Shown here piece after piece: positions 56,830 to 64,000 of a stretch of 64,000 nt of DNA. The DNA lies in assembly GCA_035627375.1 (NCBI GenBank), contig DASPLX010000069.1, positions 1 to 64,000 on the forward strand, written 5' to 3'. The first letter of the stretch is position 1, and the number at the start of each line of letters is the position of its first letter. Under the pieces are notes generated by a model that saw only the letters and a list, made by a program, of their open reading frames with translations, searched no databases and was not told where the DNA came from. The stretch comes from DASPLX01 sp035627375 (lineage in GTDB: Bacteria; Pseudomonadota; Gammaproteobacteria; Burkholderiales; Burkholderiaceae_D). The position numbers were made by a program, and so were the translations under genes.

Positions 56830-58116
56830 ATGGCATCAGATAATCTTCCGATCGCTTGCGGTCCCATTGCTTCCGGTCCGGCCGTGCGCCGGTGCAGCCG
56901 TGCCGTGGCGGTGCGCTACGGCACGCGTGAAGTGATGGTCGGCGGCGCAGCGCCGGTCGTCGTGCAATCGATGACCAACACCGATACCGCCGATGCGATC
57001 GCGACCGCTATCCAGGTCAAGGAATTGGCGCGTGCGGGCTCGGAAATGGTCCGAATCACGGTCAATACGCCGGAAGCGGCCGCGGCCGTTCCCGCGATTC
57101 GCGAGCAACTCGACAAGATGGGTGTGGACGTGCCGCTGGTCGGCGACTTCCACTACAACGGCCACAAACTGCTGAACGATTATCCCGAATGCGCGCAAGC
57201 GTTGTCGAAATACCGCATCAATCCCGGCAATGTCGGTCAGGGCGCCAAGCGCGATACGCAATTCGCGCAGATGATCGAAGCGGCCTGCAAATACGGCAAG
57301 CCGGTGCGCATCGGCGTCAATTGGGGCAGTCTCGACCAGGATCTGCTGGCGCGCATCATGGATGAAAATGCGCGGCGCGCGGAACCATGGAGCGCGCAAG
57401 CCGTCATGTACGAGGCCCTGGTGACGTCGGCCATCGAGAACGCGAAGCGCGCCGAGGAACTCGGATTGCCGGGCGAACGCATCATCTTGTCCTGCAAGGT
57501 CTCGGGCGTGCAGGATCTGATCGCCGTCTATCGTGAATTGGCGCGCCGCTGCGACTATCCGCTGCATCTCGGATTGACCGAGGCCGGCATGGGCAGCAAA
57601 GGTATCGTGGCATCGACCGCCGCCCTGTCCGTGTTGCTGCAGGAGGGTATCGGCGACACGATTCGCATTTCGCTGACGCCCGAGCCGGGCGGCGATCGAA
57701 CCAAGGAAGTCGTGGTCGCGCAAGAAATCCTGCAAACCATGGGCTTGCGCAAGTTCATGCCGATGGTGATCGCATGCCCGGGGTGTGGCCGTACGACTTC
57801 GACCGTATTCCAGGAGCTGGCGGACAAGATCCAGACCTATCTGCGCGAACAGATGCCGGCCTGGAAGACCCAATATCCGGGGGTCGAAGAAATGAACGTG
57901 GCGGTCATGGGCTGCATCGTCAACGGCCCGGGCGAATCGAAGCATGCCCATATCGGCATCAGCCTGCCGGGCACCGGCGAATCGCCGGCCGCTCCGGTCT
58001 TCATCGACGGCCAGAAGGCTGTCACCTTGCGCGGCGAGCGCATTGCCGAGGAATTCCAGGCGATCGTGCTCGACTACGTCAAAACCCGTTATGGGAAAGA
58101 AGCGGCTGCGGCATAG
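56830..58116 (+). CDS. ispG: 4-hydroxy-3-methylbut-2-enyl diphosphate synthase (IspG/GcpE)
   Basis: A 428-residue iron-sulfur enzyme of the MEP isoprenoid pathway. It has QSMTNTDT near the N terminus, the insert typical of proteobacterial forms, and cluster cysteines in ACPGCGR and VMGCIVNGPGE. The start at 56830 was chosen by family; the frame is open far upstream through rodZ. Confidence 0.97.
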   Translation: MASDNLPIACGPIASGPAVRRCSRAVAVRYGTREVMVGGAAPVVVQSMTNTDTADAIATAIQVKELARAGSEMVRITVNTPEAAAAVPAIREQLDKMGVDVPLVGDFHYNGHKLLNDYPECAQALSKYRINPGNVGQGAKRDTQFAQMIEAACKYGKPVRIGVNWGSLDQDLLARIMDENARRAEPWSAQAVMYEALVTSAIENAKRAEELGLPGERIILSCKVSGVQDLIAVYRELARRCDYPLHLGLTEAGMGSKGIVASTAALSVLLQEGIGDTIRISLTPEPGGDRTKEVVVAQEILQTMGLRKFMPMVIACPGCGRTTSTVFQELADKIQTYLREQMPAWKTQYPGVEEMNVAVMGCIVNGPGESKHAHIGISLPGTGESPAAPVFIDGQKAVTLRGERIAEEFQAIVLDYVKTRYGKEAAAA

Positions 58117-58150
58117 GCGTGCCGCATATCCGCGATAACAACCTCGAATC

Positions 58151-59500
58151 ATGTCAGAAAACAAGAAACCCGAAAAAATCGTCGGCGTCAAAGGGATGAA
58201 CGACATCCTACCGGCCGATGCGCCCCTGTGGGAGCTGTTCGAGAATACCGTGCATACGATCCTCAAGAGCTACGGTTTCCAGCAGATTCGCACGCCGATC
58301 GTCGAGCCGACGCCGCTCTTCGTCCGCGGCATCGGCGAAGTGACCGACATCGTCGAGAAGGAAATGTATTCGTTCGTCGACTCGATGAATGGGGATCAGC
58401 TGACGCTGCGTCCGGAAGGCACCGCCGGCGTCGTGCGCGCGGCCATCGAGCACAATCTGACGTACGAGAGTCCGAAGCGCCTGTGGTATATCGGTCCGAT
58501 GTTCCGTCACGAGAAGCCGCAGCGCGGTCGCTATCGCCAGTTTCATCAGGTCGGCGTCGAAGCCCTCGGTTTCACCGGTCCGGACATCGATGCGGAAATC
58601 ATCATGATGTGCCAGCGCTTCTGGGACGATCTCGGCCTGTCCAACGTCCGTCTCGAATTGAATTCGATCGGCGATGCGGATGAGCGTGCCCGGCACCGCG
58701 CCGATCTCGTTGCCTATCTCGAGAAGCACCGGGATCTGCTCGATGCCGATGCCCAGCGCCGCTTGCATTCGAATCCGCTGCGTATTCTCGATACCAAGAA
58801 TCCGGCAATGCAGGAGATGGTGAATGGCGCGCCGAAACTGCTCGATTACCTGGGGGAGGAGTCGCGCGCTCACTTCGAGGGCGTGCAGAGGATCCTCCGC
58901 CACAACAGCATTCCGTTCACGATCAACCCGCGGCTGGTGCGCGGCCTCGACTACTACAATCGCACTGTCTTCGAGTGGGTTACCGACGAGCTGGGCTCGC
59001 AAGGGACGGTTTGCGCCGGCGGGCGTTACGATACGCTGGTCGAGACCTTCGGCGGCAAGCCGACGCCGGCATTCGGCTTCGGCATGGGTATCGAGCGTGT
59101 GCTCGAATTGATGAAAGCCGCCGGCGAGAGCTATGCGCCGAACCAATGCGACGTCTATGTCGTGCACCAGGGCGAGGCGGCGCAACTGCAGGCTTTTGTC
59201 GTCGCCGAAAGATTGCGCGATGCCGGACTCGATGTTGTGCTACATTGCGCAACGTCGTCCGGCGCCGGCAGCTTCAAATCGCAGATGAAGCGCGCGGATG
59301 CAAGCGGCGCGGCGTTTGCCGTCATTCTCGGTGAAGACGAGATGGCGAAGGGCGTGGCGGCCGTCAAGGCTCTGCGCTCGGAGGACATGCAGAACAATCA
59401 GGCCGAAGTCGCATTCGACCAGGTCGTCGATCACATCGTCGATCAGATCGTCGGCGAAGACGATCACGATCATTCCGGTCACGTACATTACCATCCATAA
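58151..59500 (+). CDS. hisS: Histidyl-tRNA synthetase
   Basis: A 449-residue class II synthetase. Motif 2 is in MFRHEKPQRGRYRQFHQ, the histidine-binding TLRPEGTAGVVRA and RGLDYYNRTVFEW loops are intact, and the C-terminal anticodon domain is complete. The last dozen residues are His/Asp-rich (DDHDHSGHVHYHP), a tail not needed for the fold. Confidence 0.97.
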   Translation: MSENKKPEKIVGVKGMNDILPADAPLWELFENTVHTILKSYGFQQIRTPIVEPTPLFVRGIGEVTDIVEKEMYSFVDSMNGDQLTLRPEGTAGVVRAAIEHNLTYESPKRLWYIGPMFRHEKPQRGRYRQFHQVGVEALGFTGPDIDAEIIMMCQRFWDDLGLSNVRLELNSIGDADERARHRADLVAYLEKHRDLLDADAQRRLHSNPLRILDTKNPAMQEMVNGAPKLLDYLGEESRAHFEGVQRILRHNSIPFTINPRLVRGLDYYNRTVFEWVTDELGSQGTVCAGGRYDTLVETFGGKPTPAFGFGMGIERVLELMKAAGESYAPNQCDVYVVHQGEAAQLQAFVVAERLRDAGLDVVLHCATSSGAGSFKSQMKRADASGAAFAVILGEDEMAKGVAAVKALRSEDMQNNQAEVAFDQVVDHIVDQIVGEDDHDHSGHVHYHP

Positions 59501-59511
59501 CATCACACATC

Positions 59512-60156
59512 ATGGCATACGATCTCGAAGAACAAGAACAGCTGGCCACTCTCAAGGCATGGTGGAACCAATACGGCAACCTGGTCATGTGGCTGCTGAT
59601 CATCGGGCTGGCCGCCTATTCCGCCTGGACCGGCTGGAACTGGTATCAGCGCAATCAGTCGACGCAGGCTGGCCAGTTGTATGAAGAGCTGCAGAAGGCG
59701 GTGACGGCCAAGGATGCCGCCAAAGTCCAGCGCGCCGCCACGGATATGGAACAGAAATACGGCCGTACGGCGTATGCGCAAATGAGCGCGCTGTTCGCGG
59801 CGAAGACCGCCTTCGACGCCAACGATCTGAAGACCGCGAAGGCGCATTTGCAGTGGGTGATCGATCATGGCGCCAGCGACGAGTACAAGTCGATCGCCAG
59901 GATCCGCCTGGCAGGCGTACTTCTCGACGAGAAGGCTTACGACGAGGCGTTGAAGCTCTTGGGCGGAGAATTCCCGGCGCAGTTTGCTGGCGCCGTCGCC
60001 GACCGCAAGGGCGATATCCTGGTCGCGCAAAACAAGATCGCCGATGCGCGCGCTGCCTATCAGACGGCACTCGACAAGACGGACAAGAAGGATCCGGCTC
60101 GCCAGTTGATCGAGCTGAAGCTCGATGCGATCGGCGGCTCCGCCAAGGCGGCTTGA
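59512..60156 (+). CDS. YfgM-like tetratricopeptide membrane protein (SecYEG ancillary)
   Basis: A 214-residue single-span inner-membrane protein: cytosolic N terminus starting MAYDLEEQEQL, membrane segment about 25-43, and a periplasmic TPR-like domain to the end. This is the YfgM/DUF2133 pattern, which assists folding of proteins emerging from SecYEG. It lies between hisS and bamB as in most gammaproteobacteria and betaproteobacteria. Confidence 0.92.
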   Translation: MAYDLEEQEQLATLKAWWNQYGNLVMWLLIIGLAAYSAWTGWNWYQRNQSTQAGQLYEELQKAVTAKDAAKVQRAATDMEQKYGRTAYAQMSALFAAKTAFDANDLKTAKAHLQWVIDHGASDEYKSIARIRLAGVLLDEKAYDEALKLLGGEFPAQFAGAVADRKGDILVAQNKIADARAAYQTALDKTDKKDPARQLIELKLDAIGGSAKAA

Positions 60157-60174
60157 TCGGACGAAGGGGAAAAG

Positions 60175-61335
60175 ATGCAGATTGCACGTACCGCCGCCAG
60201 GCTCGCCTGTGCCGGCATCCTGATCGCGCTTGGGGGATGCTCCACGCTGTCGTCGCTCAACCCGTTCGCCAAGGCGCCCAAGAATGCGCCGGCGGCATTG
60301 GTCGACTTCAAGCCAACCATGAGCGTCCGCACGGCATGGACCGCTTCCGTCGGCAACTCCGACGAATTCGTATTTTCGCCGGCGCTGGCGGGCGACAGTC
60401 TGTATGCCGCCAGCGCAAATGGAACGATCATGCGCATCAATCCCGCGAGCGGCCAGCAAGTCTGGCGCACGGCAGCCGACATGCGCTTGACCGCCGGTGT
60501 CGGCAGTGACGGCAACACGGTCGTGGTCGCCGGCGAGAAAGGGGTCATTCTCGCTTTCGACGGGAACGGTAAATTACGTTGGAAAGCCCAGGCGTCGAGC
60601 GAAATTCTTTCGTCGCCGGCGGTCGGTCAGGGCGTCGTTATTGTTCGAAGCGTCGACAATCGGATCACGGCTTATGATGCAGAATCGGGCAATCGTCGCT
60701 GGTTCGTTCAGCGCAGCGCACCTGCCTTGACCTTGCGCAATGCGCCCGGGATCACGATTGCCGGACCTGCCGCTTTCGTGGCGCTGCCGGGCGGCAAATT
60801 GGTGGCCCTGGCCTTGAACAATGGTGCCCCGCTGTGGGAGGCGGCTGTTTCCGATCCGCGCGGCGCAACCGAACTCGAGCGTATCGCCGATACGGCCGGT
60901 TCTCCCGTGGTGCTCGGACGCGAGGTTTGCGCTGCTTCTTATCAGGGCAAAGTCGCCTGTTTCGACGCCTCGAACGGCGCGCCGCGCTGGTCCAAGGAAT
61001 TATCAAGCGACGTCGGCGTCGCTGTCGACGAGCGCTTTGTCTTCGCCGCCGATGAGCATGGCGTCGTCACTGCGTTCACGCGTGACAGCGGCGCCAGTAT
61101 GTGGCGCAACAACAAGTTGGCCAACCGCCGTTTGTCGGCGCCGGTGTCGTTTGGTCGCGCGGTCGCGGTAGGGGATCGACAGGGTTATGTCCATTTCCTG
61201 TCCCGGGAGGATGGCGCTTTCCTGGCACGTGTGGCGACCGATGGCAGCGCCATCGTTGCGGCGCCGGTGGTAACCGGCTCCGGCATCGTTTTTCAAACCA
61301 AAGCAGGTCAAGTGGTCGCATTGACGACCGAGTAA
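60175..61335 (+). CDS. bamB: Outer-membrane assembly lipoprotein BamB
   Basis: A 386-residue lipoprotein (LGGC, Cys22) of the BAM complex. The mature part is an eight-bladed PQQ-type propeller with repeated segments such as GTIMRINPASGQQVW, VILAFDGNGKLRW and RITAYDAESGNRRW. Role: scaffolds outer-membrane barrel insertion with BamA. Confidence 0.96.
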   Translation: MQIARTAARLACAGILIALGGCSTLSSLNPFAKAPKNAPAALVDFKPTMSVRTAWTASVGNSDEFVFSPALAGDSLYAASANGTIMRINPASGQQVWRTAADMRLTAGVGSDGNTVVVAGEKGVILAFDGNGKLRWKAQASSEILSSPAVGQGVVIVRSVDNRITAYDAESGNRRWFVQRSAPALTLRNAPGITIAGPAAFVALPGGKLVALALNNGAPLWEAAVSDPRGATELERIADTAGSPVVLGREVCAASYQGKVACFDASNGAPRWSKELSSDVGVAVDERFVFAADEHGVVTAFTRDSGASMWRNNKLANRRLSAPVSFGRAVAVGDRQGYVHFLSREDGAFLARVATDGSAIVAAPVVTGSGIVFQTKAGQVVALTTE

Positions 61336-61344
61336 GAAGCATCG

Positions 61345-62691
61345 ATGAAGCCGGTTATCGCTCTAGTAGGCCGCCCCAACGTCGGCAAATCCACGCTGTT
61401 CAATCGGCTCACCCGTTCGCGTGATGCGCTGGTGGCCGATTTGCCGGGCTTGACGCGCGACCGTCACTACGGCGAAGGCCGCGTCGGCGAACGTTCCTTT
61501 CTCGTCATCGATACCGGCGGTTTCGAGCCGGTCGCGAAAGAGGGCATCATGCATGAGATGGCCAAGCAGACCAAGCAGGCTGTCGCGGAAGCGGATGCCG
61601 TGGTCTTCCTGGTCGATGGCAGGCAGGGTCTGACCCCGCACGACAAGACCATCACCGATTTCCTGCGCAAGTCCGGCCGCCCGGTGCTGTTGGTGGTGAA
61701 CAAGGCCGAGGGCATGAAGTATACGTCGGTCACGGCCGATTTCTACGAGCTTGGGCTTGGCGATCCTTACGTGATTTCGGCGGCCCACGGCGACGGCGTC
61801 ATGGATTTGGTCGATGAGGCGCTCGACCGGGCGATCGAAGTCAATCCACCGCTCGAGGAAGAGGGCGAGGATGTTCAGCACAAGGGAGTCAAGATCGCCA
61901 TCGTCGGCCGCCCGAATGTCGGTAAGTCGACGCTGGTCAACACCTTGCTTGGCGAAGAACGCGTGATTGCTTTCGACATGCCGGGGACGACGCGTGACTC
62001 GATCGAGATTCCGTTCGAGCGCGACGGCAAGCATTACACGCTGATCGATACCGCCGGCATCCGTCGCCGCGGCAAGGTTTTCGAGGCTATCGAGAAATTC
62101 TCGGTCGTGAAAACGCTGCAGTCGATCTCGGAAGCGAATGTCGTCCTGTTGCTGCTCGATGCGCAGCAGGATATTTCCGAACAGGACGCGCACATCGCCG
62201 GCTTCATTCTGGAATCCGGCAGGGCGCTCGTCGTCGGCGTCAACAAGTGGGACGGCTTGACTAGCGACCGGCGCGACGAGATCAAGATGGATATCGAGCG
62301 CAAGCTGAATTTCCTGTCGTTCGCCAAGTATCACTTCATTTCCGCCCTGAAGGCGACCGGTATCGGTCCGCTGATGAAGTCGATCGATTCGGCCTATGCT
62401 GCCGCGATGGTCAAGCTGCCGACGCCGAAATTGACACGGGCGTTGGAAGAGGCCGTCGAACACCAGCAACCGCGCCGCAAGGGATCGATCCGGCCCAAGT
62501 TGCGCTATGCCCACCAGGGCGGACAGAATCCGCCGATCATCGTCATACACGGCAATTCGCTCGAGGCGATTGACGAAAATTACAAACGCTATCTCGAGAA
62601 ACACTTCCGCGAAACTTTTTCGCTGGTCGGCACTCCACTACGTATCGAATTTCGTTCCGGTAAAAATCCTTTTGCGCGAGGCGAAAAGTAA
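61345..62691 (+). CDS. der: Ribosome-assembly GTPase Der (EngA)
   Basis: A 448-residue protein with two tandem GTPase domains (GRPNVGKST at about residues 9 and 189, with DTGGF and DTAGIR as the G3 motifs) and a C-terminal KH-like domain. Acts in 50S subunit assembly. Starts 9 bp after bamB. Confidence 0.97.
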   Translation: MKPVIALVGRPNVGKSTLFNRLTRSRDALVADLPGLTRDRHYGEGRVGERSFLVIDTGGFEPVAKEGIMHEMAKQTKQAVAEADAVVFLVDGRQGLTPHDKTITDFLRKSGRPVLLVVNKAEGMKYTSVTADFYELGLGDPYVISAAHGDGVMDLVDEALDRAIEVNPPLEEEGEDVQHKGVKIAIVGRPNVGKSTLVNTLLGEERVIAFDMPGTTRDSIEIPFERDGKHYTLIDTAGIRRRGKVFEAIEKFSVVKTLQSISEANVVLLLLDAQQDISEQDAHIAGFILESGRALVVGVNKWDGLTSDRRDEIKMDIERKLNFLSFAKYHFISALKATGIGPLMKSIDSAYAAAMVKLPTPKLTRALEEAVEHQQPRRKGSIRPKLRYAHQGGQNPPIIVIHGNSLEAIDENYKRYLEKHFRETFSLVGTPLRIEFRSGKNPFARGEK

Positions 62692-62820
62692 GCCACTCAG
62701 ATCAGTTGTTGCGAAGGCTTTGCTGGCAACGGAAGAAAAAATCGATTACATTTTCAGGAGGCACTTGAAAATCACCAAGCCGTCTCCACCTCCACATCAC
62801 AACTACACAATGGAGTAACC

Positions 62821-63060
62821 ATGAGCAACAAAGGGCAATTGTTACAAGACCCGTTTCTGAATGCGCTGCGCAAAGAACATGTTCCCGTTTCGATCTATCT
62901 CGTCAACGGGATCAAATTGCAAGGCCATATCGAATCCTTTGACCAATATGTGGTTCTGCTGCGCAATACCGTGACGCAGATGGTCTACAAACACGCTATT
63001 TCCACCGTCGTTCCAGCACGTGCGGTCAATTTGAGTCTTGAATCCCCAGACAACGAGTAA
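62821..63060 (+). CDS. hfq: RNA chaperone Hfq
   Basis: A 79-residue Sm-like protein that mediates small RNA-mRNA pairing. It has QDPFLNALRKE, the Sm1 strand region IKLQGHIESFDQYVVLLRN and Sm2 with YKHAIST. The C-terminal tail is short, as usual in betaproteobacteria. A GGAG site precedes the ATG. The 129-bp gap from der can hold its own promoter, but none is clear. Confidence 0.98.
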   Translation: MSNKGQLLQDPFLNALRKEHVPVSIYLVNGIKLQGHIESFDQYVVLLRNTVTQMVYKHAISTVVPARAVNLSLESPDNE

Positions 63061-63094
63061 GGCCGCCGAGGCGGGCCATTCTCCTGTGCCGCAA

Positions 63095-64000
63095 ATGATG
63101 CGCGCCGCCTTGGTCGGTGTCGATTTCGGCAAAGGCGACTTTGCGGCCAGTCTCGAAGAGCTGTCCTTATTGTCCAGATCGGCGGGGGCGGAGCCGGTCA
63201 CAACCATTATCGGTCGTCGTGCAAGTCCCGATGCCGCCATGTTTGTCGGTTCTGGCAAGGCGGAAGAGGTCGCCGGTGCAATCGCGGAACATCGTCTCGA
63301 CCTTGTCATCTTCAATCACGCATTGTCTCCGGCGCAACAGCGTAATCTCGAGCGCTTTCTGAAGGTGAGGGTGATTGACCGCACCAGCCTGATTCTCGAT
63401 ATTTTTGCCCAGCGTGCCCAAAGTCATGAGGGTAAGGTGCAAGTCGAGCTTGCTCAGCTTCAGCATCTTGCCACCCGCCTGGTGCGAGGCTGGACTCACC
63501 TGGAGCGGCAAAAAGGCGGTATCGGCTTGCGCGGTCCCGGCGAAACGCAGCTCGAGACCGACCGACGCTTGCTCGGTGAGCGGGTCAAAATGCTGCGTTC
63601 GCGTCTCGACAAGCTGCAGCGCCAGCGCCAGACCCAACGGCGGGCGCGTGGCCGGAACAATGCGTTCTCCGTATCCTTGGTTGGCTATACCAACGCCGGC
63701 AAGTCGACCTTGTTCAACGCACTTGCCAAGGCCCGCGTGTACGCAGCTGATCAGCTGTTCGCAACCCTCGATACCACTTCGCGCCGAATCTATCTTGGCG
63801 AGGCGGGCAGTATCGTCGTGTCGGATACCGTAGGTTTCATCCGCGAGCTGCCGCATCAACTGGTGGCGGCTTTCCGGGCGACCTTGGAAGAGACGATTCA
63901 TGCCGATTTGTTGTTGCACGTCGTCGATGCCGCGAGTCCGGTGCGCATGGAGCAGATCGAGCAGGTCAACATGGTGCTCAGGGAGATTGGCGCCGATCGG
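63095..64000 (+). CDS. hflX: GTPase HflX, 5' part (runs off window)
   Basis: The first 302 residues of HflX, a ribosome-associated GTPase; the 3' end is outside the window. The HflX-specific N-terminal domain has GRRASPDAAMFVGSGKAEE and RNLERFL; the helical linker contains GIGLRGPGETQLETDRR; the G domain begins with LVGYTNAGKST and DTVGFIRELPH. The start is uncertain: ATG 63095 or 63098 is used, but the same frame is open to a TTG at 63038 inside hfq, which would add 19 residues (LNPQTTSKAAEAG...). No ribosome site clearly favours either. Confidence 0.93.
   Translation, partial: MMRAALVGVDFGKGDFAASLEELSLLSRSAGAEPVTTIIGRRASPDAAMFVGSGKAEEVAGAIAEHRLDLVIFNHALSPAQQRNLERFLKVRVIDRTSLILDIFAQRAQSHEGKVQVELAQLQHLATRLVRGWTHLERQKGGIGLRGPGETQLETDRRLLGERVKMLRSRLDKLQRQRQTQRRARGRNNAFSVSLVGYTNAGKSTLFNALAKARVYAADQLFATLDTTSRRIYLGEAGSIVVSDTVGFIRELPHQLVAAFRATLEETIHADLLLHVVDAASPVRMEQIEQVNMVLREIGADR

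Overview
The window is a 64 kb piece of a high-GC, gene-dense betaproteobacterial chromosome. Housekeeping gene order (surE-pcm-nlpD-rpoS, rlmN-pilW-rodZ-ispG-hisS-yfgM-bamB-der-hfq-hflX, sdhCDAB-sdhE-gltA followed by sucAB-lpdA) and a DUF2863 gene point to the order Burkholderiales, most likely the Oxalobacteraceae (Herbaspirillum/Massilia-like). This placement is by protein resemblance only. I saw no rRNA, transposase, phage gene or CRISPR array.

Region 1 (1-15807) is accessory: the right-hand part of a siderophore non-ribosomal peptide cluster, all on the + strand. It holds the end of one NRPS (A-T-C), a SyrP/TauD-like dioxygenase, a second NRPS (degenerate C-like domain-A-T-C), a TonB-dependent receptor, a PvdE/SyrD-like exporter, an acyltransferase-3 membrane protein and a PvdQ-like acylase. 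The dioxygenase plus a C-like domain whose active site reads SPVNADA is the signature expected for an interface-domain, in-trans beta-hydroxyaspartate system. Export followed by periplasmic deacylation resembles pyoverdine maturation.

Region 2 (15808-19395) holds a tRNA-Pro(GGG), a translationally coupled M14 carboxypeptidase/CYTH pair, a DUF2863 protein and a small membrane protein.

Region 3 (19396-40060) is a TCA-cycle supercluster. On the - strand are acnA, a small secreted protein, a CitE-like lyase and mdh. On the + strand are a GntR/UTRA regulator with a palindromic operator candidate, sdhCDAB, sdhE, gltA, then sucA-sucB-lpdA. An orphan histidine kinase and a secreted histidine-phosphatase-family protein on the - strand separate gltA from sucA. 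The sucA-sucB gap holds a 161-bp imperfect inverted repeat whose four in-arm non-Watson-Crick pairs (helix runs only) are all G.U on the transcribed strand.

Region 4 (40061-47232) is mixed: zapE, a charged secreted protein, a PP2C phosphatase, a DUF465 protein, a DinG/YoaA-type helicase, a PilZ protein and a quinone oxidoreductase.

Region 5 (47233-64000) is core: the surE-pcm-nlpD-rpoS stress operon, rlmD, a Bax inhibitor-1 family protein, ndk, and the long rlmN-to-hflX block. hflX runs off the end of the window.
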